From NCBI GenBank assembly GCA_034439915.1, contig JAWXBI010000211.1, forward strand, positions 1 through 32,941: DNA of 32,941 nt, read 5' to 3'. Positions 1 through 7,745 of this stretch are shown here, piece after piece. This DNA comes from JADJLQ01 sp034439915. GTDB taxonomy: Bacteria > Bacteroidota > Bacteroidia > Chitinophagales > Saprospiraceae. Each line of letters opens with the position of its first letter. The stretch's first letter is position 1. Below the pieces are notes generated by a model. The model searched no databases and was not told the origin of the DNA. It saw nothing but the letters and a program-made list of their open reading frames with translations. The position numbers and the translations under genes were made by a program.

Positions 1-2153
1 CCACGGTTTTCATTAAATACAAGAAATAAACCGGTATTGGATTGCTGCAACCACCCCAACCGGATATTCATCGACCACTTGTCCAGGACATCATTAAACT
101 GGACCAGGCTCTGCAAATAAATTCGAGGAGTAAAAGAATAAGAGATCCGCGATCGGAATATGTTGGTATTAAAATCACCATACGGTAATTTAACGATATT
201 GACATTATACCCCCATTCCGAAGTAAAATTATCACCTAATCGAAGATTCATTGCGCTGGTGGTGCTGAATCGGTTTCCTCCAAAAAAACCGCCAATATTA
301 CTCCTTATATTGACTGAAATTTTATTGCTGGTATTGCTCATCACCACCAATTGTACCTCTTCATGATTATAAGTGCCGGGCGGGACTATTACCCCGGAAG
401 AAATTTCAAATGGCGTAAAAACCCCTTCTGTCGTCAGATTTACCCCAGTATGGATTTCCAATCCATTTTCCCATTCCCAGTGATTGTCAAAATGCAGAAA
501 ACTAGTCTCCAGTTTTTTATTATCGTAATTCCAGAAACTGCGGTAAGAGATATGGGGCCTTAATTCCAGCAGCCCGAATTTACCTTTCATCCGCCAATGG
601 TATAAAACGATTGCTTCCGGTTTTCGGAAACTATTTCGAAATAAAAACCCCATTTCAGGGTTAAATCCGCTGCCGAGTTCACTATATCCGGCGACCACAT
701 TGATTTTGTTCCATTCATAATTATAAAGCAGTTTGAACGAATGATCATTGTCCTTAATTCCATTGGTCGAGGTTTTGGCGACAAAACCTGAAATCTGGGC
801 TTTATTGCCAATCCCTAATTTGCCATCAAGGGAGAAAGTACGGTTATAATGATCCTCTCCCGGGCCCATGCCTTGTTTATTCATATAGGTTCCACCCAAA
901 GTAGTCCTCCTGGCTATTTCATGGTTAAACCGGGCTATGGAATAATTCGTTTTAACAATGCCGGTGCCGTCTACATCATCTGTAAACATAGAAAGTAAGC
1001 CGAGGTTAGTATGGTTGATTTTTCCGGACAATCTGGCACCTCCAATTATCGGGACCTGGATCCCTCCATCACCGATCCCAATGCGCCGGCTAAAAAATAA
1101 ATCCACCTCACCGGGGCTTCCCACTCCAAATTGTCCGGCATTTTCAAGAAAAAAAGGTCTTTTTTCGGGAAAAAACAGGTTAAAACGGTCCAGGTTGACT
1201 TGCTGATCGTCTACTTCCACCTGGGCAAAATCGGTATTATAGGTCAGGTCCAGGGTCAGGCTCGGTGTAATACTGTATTTGATGTCGCCACCTACATTGG
1301 CTTTCCGAGTGGTTTTTTTTGGATTGACCAGGTTGTTGCTGGTAACATTGCCCAGTACATAAGGGATAAATTTGAGATTGCCTGGAGTTTGCAGGTCAAG
1401 ACCAGTTAGCGTTCCTTCAAAGGATAACCGATGCAGGTTAAATTCTACCGGAATGGGTGACCAATAAGCAGCTTCATTGTTCTTTTGAATATTGCGTTGA
1501 AAATTAACCCCCCATACCTGTTCTTTGCCACTCATATACCTCAAGGTCCTGAAAGGGATGGCAAACTCAGCCATCCACCCCACCTCGTTGACTTTTGTTT
1601 TTACAGTCCAGGAAGCATCCCAATTAAGGTTGATTCCGCCAATTCTTCCTCCTTGCTGACGGTTGGCATTATTGGTGGTTTGACCTTCGTTATCGACTTG
1701 AGCATCGTATTCAATCCCTGCCGGATTGGTGCCGAATACAAAGCCGTTCTGACCATCTTTGTAAGTATCCAGGATAAATAAAAAAGCATCGGTGGCATCC
1801 AGCAAAGCATCCCGTCGGGAGTCGGAAATAATAATTTTATCCGGGGTCAGGTCATGGCAGACGGCAGACACATAAAAATTGTCTTTATCATAAGCGATCC
1901 GGATTTCCGTACGTTCAGTGCTGACAGATCCTATATTGGGTTGGGTCTGGATCATTTCTGTAAATGCAGGTATAGTTTTCCAGAGCGAATCTGCCAGGAT
2001 TTCCCCATCGATATCGGGGCCTTTTTCAACCCGGTATGCTTTGGTAGTAGGCCGGCTGTTATTGTAAGGTGTGGTTAAGTTTTGAGCCCGGGCTTCAGGA
2101 TAAAATAGAATTAATAATAGAACTATAATTATGAGTCTACCAGTAGGTTCCAT
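1..2153 (-). CDS. DUF5916 / CBM9-like outer-membrane protein, C-terminus cut by window edge
   Basis: I read this frame by hand from an ATG at 2153 to base 1 with no stop, about 717 codons. The N-terminus is a signal peptide (MEPTGRLIIIVLLLILFYPE, ending in ARAQ). Next comes a carbohydrate-binding family 9-like domain (motifs DIDGEILADSLWK and FAIPFRTLRY). The long remainder has the family hallmark FFPEKRPFFLEN and looks like a beta-barrel. The last readable residues (GLFLVFNENR) are typical of the far C-terminal end of the family, so only a few tens of residues are probably missing. In known relatives the CBM9-like domain is joined to an outer-membrane beta structure; the substrate is unknown. 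A TAnnTTTGc promoter box lies 72-80 bases upstream. It is a separate transcription unit from the minus-strand genes upstream of it. Confidence 0.9.
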   Translation of the reverse strand, partial: MEPTGRLIIIVLLLILFYPEARAQNLTTPYNNSRPTTKAYRVEKGPDIDGEILADSLWKTIPAFTEMIQTQPNIGSVSTERTEIRIAYDKDNFYVSAVCHDLTPDKIIISDSRRDALLDATDAFLFILDTYKDGQNGFVFGTNPAGIEYDAQVDNEGQTTNNANRQQGGRIGGINLNWDASWTVKTKVNEVGWMAEFAIPFRTLRYMSGKEQVWGVNFQRNIQKNNEAAYWSPIPVEFNLHRLSFEGTLTGLDLQTPGNLKFIPYVLGNVTSNNLVNPKKTTRKANVGGDIKYSITPSLTLDLTYNTDFAQVEVDDQQVNLDRFNLFFPEKRPFFLENAGQFGVGSPGEVDLFFSRRIGIGDGGIQVPIIGGARLSGKINHTNLGLLSMFTDDVDGTGIVKTNYSIARFNHEIARRTTLGGTYMNKQGMGPGEDHYNRTFSLDGKLGIGNKAQISGFVAKTSTNGIKDNDHSFKLLYNYEWNKINVVAGYSELGSGFNPEMGFLFRNSFRKPEAIVLYHWRMKGKFGLLELRPHISYRSFWNYDNKKLETSFLHFDNHWEWENGLEIHTGVNLTTEGVFTPFEISSGVIVPPGTYNHEEVQLVVMSNTSNKISVNIRSNIGGFFGGNRFSTTSAMNLRLGDNFTSEWGYNVNIVKLPYGDFNTNIFRSRISYSFTPRIYLQSLVQFNDVLDKWSMNIRLGWLQQSNTGLFLVFNENR

Positions 2154-2224
2154 AAAGCACTTAAATAAAGGAGTCTTAAAAATTACTTCGTCCTTAAATC
2201 TATCCCAAATTTAAGGAATCGATT

Positions 2225-2233
2225 GCAAAGGTA
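2225..2233 (-). promoter_or_regulatory. Bacteroidota-type -7 promoter box for the DUF5916 gene
   Basis: Reading the minus strand gives TACCTTTGC, an exact match to the Bacteroidota primary sigma -7 consensus TAnnTTTGc. It would give a leader of roughly 65 bases before the ATG at 2153. I could not find a clear TTTG -33 element at the usual spacing. Confidence 0.5.
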
Positions 2234-2296
2234 GACACTGGAATAATCTTTTTATAGCTAAGGTAAAAAAGCGACCTTGTGATACCTCTGCAGGGA

Positions 2297-3322
2297 TTAC
2301 TTCACCAAAATATTAGCCAATACCGGATAATGATCAGAATAATTGACCCGCTTAATGTCCAGGTTGGATATCATAATTTGTTTGGAAGTCAATATATTAT
2401 CAATGTGCAGGAAAGGCAGTTTACCCGCATAGGTAGAGGCCAGGCCATTGCCTTTTTTGATAAAAGCATCATCCAGGTTGGAATGGAGCACGCGATACAC
2501 ATAAGAAGCCGGAATATCATTAAAATCACCGGCCAGCACGACCCGATAAGGAGATTGATTCATATGTTTTTTTAATTCGATAGCCTGGTTGACCCTTAAG
2601 TGCAGAGACTTCCTATATTTCTGCATCACCCGTTTTATTTTATTCCAGGTGCTTTTATCCGGCAGATCGCGGGTTTGCATCAGTTGTTCGGTTTGGTCGG
2701 ATATTTTATTGGATACCAGATGTACGTTGTAAATCCGGATAGTATCCCGTTTATTATTTTGTTGCAATTGAATGTCGGCCCAGGTACAACCATTGCCAGG
2801 CGCTTTGCTCAACAATTCACCCTGACGAAGGATAGGATACTTTGAAAATACCGGCCAAAAATTTGATCTGGAAGAGTTGGTATGATAATATCGGTTTTCC
2901 AGGGAGTCTTTTATCCGGAACAAAGGCGAATTGGGGTGCCATTCCTGAAAACATAGAATATCGGGCCCCAGGTCAGTATAAAAAGTCCATAGTGGTTTTT
3001 TATTTCCTGTAAGGCTCGAACCAATATTGTGCGTCAGGATTTTCAAATTTCCCTGACTGGAAGGAATTGAAAAATTAATGAATGTTTTCCTGAATAAATT
3101 AATACAGATGATCAATATTAAAACCATCAACCAGGCACGATGCCTTTTCAATAAGAGGCCCAGTGCGGCGATTAAAAGACAAACAATATATAAATACGGA
3201 AAAAACAAACCCATAAAAGCTGCGGGCCAAAACTTCCTGGGGTCAATATGCGGCGACCACCAACTCAGGAGTAATAAAAAACCGGCAAGGATTGCACTTA
3301 AAGTACCTGCTTTACGAATCAT
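2297..3322 (-). CDS. Membrane-anchored endonuclease/exonuclease/phosphatase family protein
   Basis: The N-terminal ~95 residues hold three hydrophobic segments; the rest is an EEP (DNase I-like) domain. The family motifs appear in order: ILTHNIG (metal-site Asn), CFQEW (metal-ligand Glu), YNVHL, AGDFND, and a C-terminal SDHYPV carrying the catalytic His. EEP enzymes hydrolyse phosphodiesters in nucleic acids, lipids or inositol phosphates; sequence alone does not give the substrate. The active domain follows the membrane segments, so its side of the membrane is uncertain. I chose the ATG at 3322; a TTG at 3331 in the same frame would add three residues. It starts about 30 bases after the stop of the upstream rhomboid and is probably co-transcribed with it. 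Confidence 0.88.
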   Translation of the reverse strand: MIRKAGTLSAILAGFLLLLSWWSPHIDPRKFWPAAFMGLFFPYLYIVCLLIAALGLLLKRHRAWLMVLILIICINLFRKTFINFSIPSSQGNLKILTHNIGSSLTGNKKPLWTFYTDLGPDILCFQEWHPNSPLFRIKDSLENRYYHTNSSRSNFWPVFSKYPILRQGELLSKAPGNGCTWADIQLQQNNKRDTIRIYNVHLVSNKISDQTEQLMQTRDLPDKSTWNKIKRVMQKYRKSLHLRVNQAIELKKHMNQSPYRVVLAGDFNDIPASYVYRVLHSNLDDAFIKKGNGLASTYAGKLPFLHIDNILTSKQIMISNLDIKRVNYSDHYPVLANILVK

Positions 3323-3351
3323 CTTGCCCAAGTATGCCGCATTAAATTTAT

Positions 3352-4260
3352 TTATTTGCCCGCCTGATCCAGTGTCTTTCGTTCTTCTGAAGTCAGGCTG
3401 CCAATACCTTTAACTCTTATTTTATCAAGGATACGATCTATTTCATTTTCTGTAAAAGGAGTTTCAACCGATTTTCCACCACTTGCCGAGGGTTGTCCGG
3501 TCTGCGTCTTGGGCTCACTGGTTTTATCAGAAGTCACCCGGACTGTTTTCCGCATAGGGATAATCCTGGCCGGTGATCGTTTAAAATTCCAGTCCGGCAA
3601 TGAATACCCGTTTCGCAGCCACCATATAAATAAGACTCCTCCCAACGCACCACCCAGATGCCCGATATGCCCACCGGTATTGCTGTTTTCTGCCAGGCCG
3701 ACCAGGTCGAGAAGGACAACAACCATAGCGATGTATTTCAACTTAACAGGACCCAATAAAAGCAAATGCATCAAATAATCCGGAGCTATAATCGTGGCTG
3801 CCAGGATAAATCCCATGACAGCTGCTGATGCCCCATAAGCCACAACGGCGGCGGAGGGATAAGCAAAAAGTCTGGAAAAGATATAAATGGCCAGGGCACC
3901 GACGAATCCGGAAAACAGGTATAAGGGAAGTATGGCCTTGTTGCCAATAAGGTCTCCGACAATATTGCCAAACCAATACAACATCAGCATATTCCAGATT
4001 AGGTGCCAGACCCCGACATGAAGAAACATATGGGTGACCAGGATCCACGGGTGTTTTAATAAATAAAGTGTATCGGAATGAAAAGAAAGCATTTCCGTAA
4101 ATGAAAAAAAGCTGGAATGCCCGGCCCCATAAGCAATATTAAAACCGATACGAACAAACAGGACTACAATAAATACAATAACGTTAATCAGCATGAGCTG
4201 GTTAAGCCGGGTACCCCTGCTCAACTGATTTTTTATATCCTGCCAGATCGAATCAAACAT
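3352..4260 (-). CDS. Rhomboid family intramembrane serine protease with DUF6576-type tail
   Basis: This is a 302-residue protein with about six membrane helices. The TM2 oxyanion motif is HVGVWHLIWN (about residues 81-90). The catalytic serine lies in AYGASAAVMG (S145) and the catalytic histidine in GGHIGHLGGALGG (H201). The usual GxSG is GASA here, a conservative change after the nucleophile. The cytosolic tail after about residue 225 ends in a short helical module (ENEIDRILDKIRVKGIGSLT) that I recognise as the DUF6576 domain common on Bacteroidota rhomboids. The gene begins directly after the stop of the next upstream rhomboid (TAG then ATG, no gap), so the two are translationally coupled. 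Rhomboids cleave transmembrane substrates; the substrate here is unknown. Confidence 0.92.
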   Translation of the reverse strand: MFDSIWQDIKNQLSRGTRLNQLMLINVIVFIVVLFVRIGFNIAYGAGHSSFFSFTEMLSFHSDTLYLLKHPWILVTHMFLHVGVWHLIWNMLMLYWFGNIVGDLIGNKAILPLYLFSGFVGALAIYIFSRLFAYPSAAVVAYGASAAVMGFILAATIIAPDYLMHLLLLGPVKLKYIAMVVVLLDLVGLAENSNTGGHIGHLGGALGGVLFIWWLRNGYSLPDWNFKRSPARIIPMRKTVRVTSDKTSEPKTQTGQPSASGGKSVETPFTENEIDRILDKIRVKGIGSLTSEERKTLDQAGK

Positions 4261-4881
4261 CTATTTTCTGAATTTGCGCCAATACACGATAATAAGAAAT
4301 CCAAATAAAGCACCACCCAGGTGGGCAAAGTGGGCTATTTGCGTCTGAGCTCCTTGGGCTACCATGACCAATTCCAACACAATAGCAAAGATGACCAGGT
4401 AAATAGCCTTCATAGGGATAGGGGGAAATAATAACATCAGCTGCTGATTTGGGAAATACATGCCATAGGCTACCAATATTCCGAATAAAGCCCCTGAGGC
4501 ACCGACCACAGAACCGGATTGTTGCAAATACATGGAATATTGAAAAGCATCCAATCCACTGATTTCGATATACCAAAACAATAGATGAACCAGAATGGCG
4601 CCAACCCCACAAAAAAGATAAAAAAACAGAAATCGTTTGCTCCCCCACAAGGCTTCAAGCATAGGTCCAAATGTGGCCAGCATAAACATGTTAAAAAACA
4701 AATGGGACAGATTGCCATGCATAAACATATGCGTGACGATCTGATAAGGCCGGAAGGAAACAGAGCCTGGGTAATAAAGAGCCAAATCCGGAAAATATTG
4801 ATATAATGGGAGTCGACTGATTAAGAAAAGGATACCATTAATGATCAACAACTGTTTGACTACATCAGTCAATCTAAGCAT
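4261..4881 (-). CDS. Rhomboid family intramembrane serine protease, compact form
   Basis: This 206-residue six-helix rhomboid has no extra domains. Motifs are HGNLSHLFFN (residues 55-64), the catalytic SVVGASGALFG (S129) and HFAHLGGALFG (H187), so both members of the Ser-His dyad are present and the canonical GASG is kept. It is the first gene of a rhomboid, rhomboid, EEP-hydrolase run, an arrangement I know from many Bacteroidota genomes. Its stop abuts the ATG of the second rhomboid. The upstream region (4882-5091) is shared with the divergent caspase gene. A TAATTTTA string lies too close to the ATG to be a convincing -7 box. Confidence 0.92.
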   Translation of the reverse strand: MLRLTDVVKQLLIINGILFLISRLPLYQYFPDLALYYPGSVSFRPYQIVTHMFMHGNLSHLFFNMFMLATFGPMLEALWGSKRFLFFYLFCGVGAILVHLLFWYIEISGLDAFQYSMYLQQSGSVVGASGALFGILVAYGMYFPNQQLMLLFPPIPMKAIYLVIFAIVLELVMVAQGAQTQIAHFAHLGGALFGFLIIVYWRKFRK

Positions 4882-5091
4882 GGCGTAAAATTAGTTGAAA
4901 TTTTGTAGATAAGGCTCCCAAACCCGACAGACCATTTCAGCATATCGACCAGTGAATCTGATTATTATTTGTTAAAATATTATCGGAGCTTGGGCGGCCG
5001 GTGACTTTTTATAGGCCCGTTACATATCTGGGTACAATATGGGCTCCTAAAACACGTAAATTAAATTTATTAACTTTTAATAAAACAAACT

Positions 5092-5901
5092 ATGGCTTCA
5101 AAATATGCTTTATGTATCGGCATCAATAATTATCCAGGCACCGATAGCGATCTGGCGGGCTGTGTCAACGACGCCAATGACTGGACAGCCTTGCTCACCT
5201 CTCTGGGATTTGTAACCAAAAAACTCCTCGACAGACAAGCCACAAGAGCTAATATCCTTTCGGAAATGACAAATATGGTGTCACAGGCCCAAAAAGGGGA
5301 CTCCATCATTTTTCAATATTCGGGCCATGGGACCTATATTCCGGACGTGGATGGAGATGAAGCCGACCAGACCGATGAATGTCTTTGTCCTTTTGACCTC
5401 AGGACCAAAGGAGTGATCACGGACGATCAATTATATGAGTTGTTCAACAAAAAGGCAACCGGTGTGCGTTTGGTGATGATCTCCGACAGTTGTCATTCCG
5501 GTACAGTGACCCGATTTGCTCCGAATGCATCTGCAAAAAATAAAAAGGAACAAAAGACCAGGGTTAAATTCCTGCCCCCGGCCAGCTTTTTATCCCTACA
5601 ACAACTCGCCAAATTTGGCATTTCCAGATCAATCCGAAGATCCTCCCCTCCCGGTCGGTACGGGGGATTGTTGTTATCGGGTTGCCAGGATGTAGAATAT
5701 AGTTATGACGCCTATTTTCAGGGCCGGCCCAATGGTGCGTTTACCTATGCCGCCCTGGCAACTTTTAAGAAACTAAAACCAGGATCCAGTTATAAAGACT
5801 GGCATACGGCTATCCGAAAAGCCTTGCCGACTGCTCAATATCCCCAATCCCCCAATTTGTTTGGTTCGGCGACCATGAAAAAATGGAAAGCATTGCAATA
5901 A
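5092..5901 (+). CDS. Caspase family (C14 / metacaspase-like) protease
   Basis: This 269-residue protein is essentially one caspase-like domain with no signal peptide and no membrane segment. It opens with the typical strand KYALCIGINNYPG. The catalytic His is in FQYSGHGTYIPD (H79) and the catalytic Cys in MISDSCHSGTV (C134). An acidic DVDGDEADQTDECL loop follows the His, as in metacaspases, which cut after Arg or Lys. No recruitment, TIR, EAD or NTPase domain is attached, so it is probably a stand-alone protease. The amidase gene follows 42 bases downstream on the same strand with no terminator between, so the two are probably one operon. Prokaryotic caspases act in cell-death defence and in other roles; which applies here is not shown. 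Confidence 0.92.
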   Translation: MASKYALCIGINNYPGTDSDLAGCVNDANDWTALLTSLGFVTKKLLDRQATRANILSEMTNMVSQAQKGDSIIFQYSGHGTYIPDVDGDEADQTDECLCPFDLRTKGVITDDQLYELFNKKATGVRLVMISDSCHSGTVTRFAPNASAKNKKEQKTRVKFLPPASFLSLQQLAKFGISRSIRRSSPPGRYGGLLLSGCQDVEYSYDAYFQGRPNGAFTYAALATFKKLKPGSSYKDWHTAIRKALPTAQYPQSPNLFGSATMKKWKALQ

Positions 5902-5943
5902 AAAACTAAAATTCAATCCAACCCATACCATAATTTTTAGCCC

Positions 5944-6876
5944 ATGTCATCCCGGTATTCCCGATTACCCTCTATGGAAAATAATTTTTTCATCCAGGAA
6001 GCGGCGCGATTAGAGCCTTTTGATTACAACAAAGATCAGGAACGGGTACAGGGGTATTTTTATTCACCGCTCACGAGTCAATTTTATTATTCGGAAGCTC
6101 AAACCAAGAAAAGAATAGTACTCCATTTTACGGCAGGTAACCTGCAAAGTGATATGAGACAATTGACTCAGACCAATTATCATGTGTCAGTTTCCTTTGT
6201 GATCGCCCGGGACGGCAAAATATATCAGTTGTTTTTTTCCAAATACTGGTCCCATCATTTGGGGATGACTTCAGGTAACCCCGGTAAAATCTATGACAAA
6301 CAATCTATTGGTATAGAATTGAGCAATTATGGTTGGCTCAAACCGGTAGGCCAGGATCTGGAAACCATTTATTCCCGTCAGCTTAATTCATCCGGGATTC
6401 CAAACCCGGTGGATGTTTATTGCAACCGCAATGTTGCTGAAGCATATACTCCGCTTGCCGCACCCTATCGTGAACAGTCATTTTACGCTTCGTTTACCCC
6501 TGCACAAATGGAAAGTTTGATTGTATTGGTGCGTTACCTCTGCGCTTTATACCGTATTCCGCCTGATTTTTTATCCATGGACAAAAGATTTTTAATGTCC
6601 AAACCTAATATGGACTTCATGGGGATCGTCAGCCATGTCAATTTCAGAGACAGCGGTAAATGGGATATCGGGCCGGCCTTAGATTGGAATACACTGATCG
6701 ACGGGGTGCAGGCCAATCGTTTTGTTCCGGTCATTCATCCCATTGCCTCTACACGGAGTAAACTTAAAACCCAATCGGAATCAGAGTTTATACAAGGAAA
6801 AACAATGGGTTCAAAATACAACAGCCGGAAAAAAACTACCATTCGTTCGTATGATCCGTTTGATTGGGAAAACTGA
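5944..6876 (+). CDS. N-acetylmuramoyl-L-alanine amidase (Amidase_2-like)
   Basis: This 310-residue protein has an Amidase_2/PGRP-like zinc hydrolase core at about residues 55-250. Visible active-site elements are IVLHFTAGN (H61, zinc ligand), WSHHLG, SIGIELSNYG (E125) and SHVNFRDSGKWDIGP (H231, K239, D241), matching the family's late H...K.D triad. Such enzymes cut the amide bond between muramic acid and the stem peptide. There is no evident signal peptide: the first 50 residues are polar with no hydrophobic core. It must therefore act in the cytosol, be released by lysis, or travel by a dedicated secretion route. The last ~60 residues are basic and low-complexity. It follows the caspase gene by 42 bases and is closed by an intrinsic terminator. 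Confidence 0.85.
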   Translation: MSSRYSRLPSMENNFFIQEAARLEPFDYNKDQERVQGYFYSPLTSQFYYSEAQTKKRIVLHFTAGNLQSDMRQLTQTNYHVSVSFVIARDGKIYQLFFSKYWSHHLGMTSGNPGKIYDKQSIGIELSNYGWLKPVGQDLETIYSRQLNSSGIPNPVDVYCNRNVAEAYTPLAAPYREQSFYASFTPAQMESLIVLVRYLCALYRIPPDFLSMDKRFLMSKPNMDFMGIVSHVNFRDSGKWDIGPALDWNTLIDGVQANRFVPVIHPIASTRSKLKTQSESEFIQGKTMGSKYNSRKKTTIRSYDPFDWEN

Positions 6877-6899
6877 AAAGAACCGATTCGAACCGAATA

Positions 6900-6929
6900 A
6901 TTCCGAAATAATCGGGATCGATTTTTTTT
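6900..6929 (+). terminator. Rho-independent terminator after the caspase-amidase operon
   Basis: A 7-bp stem (ATTCCGA at 6900-6906 with TCGGGAT at 6912-6918, one T-G wobble) encloses a 5-base loop. A run of eight T begins at 6922. It lies 24 bases past the amidase stop and ends the caspase-amidase unit, marking the boundary with the accessory region. Confidence 0.7.
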
Positions 6930-6967
6930 ATAACCCAACAGTATATTAACAAGTAATTTTAAGACAA

Positions 6968-7000
6968 TGCCGATTTTGGCAGCTCAATAATATTTTAGAC
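6968..7000 (+). repeat. Recurring intergenic motif, copy A (cassette-boundary-like)
   Basis: The core TGCCGATTTTGGCAG is a near-palindrome shared with copies at 7672, 8823 and 10563. It is followed after about 12 bases by TTAGAC (6995-7000), which fits the integron TTRRRY junction. The DUF433/DUF5615 pair follows and ends in GTCTAG (7566-7571), five of six bases complementary to this hexamer. Confidence 0.5.
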
Positions 7001-7043
7001 GCCTTGCTTGCAGGGGAGGTGCCTTAACAATAGGCTATCATAT

Positions 7044-7252
7044 ATGGGAAATAATTTGATTACGATTTCGCTAGACATTATGGGTGGCACGCCGGTGTTT
7101 GCAGGTTCACGTGTACCCGTGCAAACTGTTTTCGAGTACCTGGAAGCGGACGATACCATTGACGACTTCCTGGTTGGATTCCCGAAGTGACTCGTGAGCA
7201 AGCAGTGGCAGTGCTGGAATCAGCCAAAATCAGCGTACTCAAAGAAGTTTAG
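7044..7252 (+). pseudogene. DUF433 antitoxin-like gene, frameshifted
   Basis: The frame from ATG 7044 reads MGNNLITISLDIMGGTPVFA and continues GSRVPVQTVFEYLEA, the typical N-terminal half of a DUF433 protein (small helical antitoxin, usually paired with a DUF5615 PIN-like toxin). It hits TGA at about 7188. Shifting frame near 7183 restores the usual C-terminus (VTREQAVAVLESAKISVLKEV) to a TAG at 7250-7252. A single lost base in a CCGGAAG-like context explains this. The restored stop overlaps the GTG of the next gene by one base, the normal coupling of these pairs. An upstream in-frame TTG at 7008 is a less likely start. Confidence 0.75.
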
Positions 7253-7571
7253 TGAAGGTCTTGCTCGATGAATGTGTTGACCAACGACTGTCGCAAGACT
7301 TGTTGGGCACCAAGTGAGTACAGTCGAACAGATGGGCTGGAAATCCAAGCAGAATGGTGAACTGATTGCTTTAGCGGCCAAGGAATTTGAGGTTTTTGTC
7401 ACAACTGATCGCAACTTGTCGTTTCAACAGAATGTAAAGCGCTTCAACATCTCAATTGCAGTCATTGTCGCAAACACAAACCGCCTTATCGACATTCGAC
7501 CAATCGTGCCAGCATTGTTGAAAATATTGCCATTCCTGAAGAAAGGTGAAATTCGTGAAGTCAGTGTCTAG
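7252..7571 (+). pseudogene. DUF5615 PIN-like toxin gene, frameshifted
   Basis: GTG at 7252 opens KVLLDECVDQRLSQDLLG, with the Asp-Glu of the PIN-like active site. The frame then meets TGA at about 7315. One base inserted near 7307-7310 (GGCACC for an expected GGCCACC) joins it to the rest, STVEQMGWKSKQNGELIALA followed by VFVTTDRNLSFQQN and a normal C-terminus ending in TAG at 7571. The TTDRNLSFQQN stretch carries the second acidic metal site. DUF5615 proteins are predicted ribonuclease toxins neutralised by the adjacent DUF433 protein. As sequenced, neither partner can be made full length. Two losses in one operon suggest real decay, but read errors cannot be ruled out from one sequence. Confidence 0.75.
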
Positions 7572-7671
7572 AAATCACTTGTTTAGGAAACTGGCTTGGT
7601 CGAAAGAATTAATTGAGACTATGGTATTTCATCCTTTAAGATTTTTTAATTATTCTGTATATTAGTCTTAA

Positions 7672-7703
7672 GGCCGATATTGGTAGTAGAATAGATATTG
7701 GGC
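7672..7703 (+). repeat. Recurring intergenic motif, copy B, with TTGGGC junction
   Basis: GGCCGATATTGGTAGTAG followed by AATAGATA and then TTGGGC (7698-7703), a perfect TTRRRY. The complementary heptamer GCCCAAC (RYYYAAC form) stands five bases past the stop of the next gene at 8467-8473, as expected for the two ends of one integron cassette. Confidence 0.55.
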
Positions 7704-7745
7704 GTTCCCTTGCAAAACAGCGTTGGGTATTTGAGGTAAAAAGTT

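Noticed and set aside
160..2078. Several plus-strand ORFs of 60-100 codons and two on the minus strand in another frame
   Set aside because: They lie within the continuous minus-strand DUF5916 frame, which has a signal peptide and family motifs.
2279..4806. Plus-strand ORFs antiparallel to the EEP and rhomboid genes
   Set aside because: Shadows of well-supported minus-strand genes; no motifs of their own.
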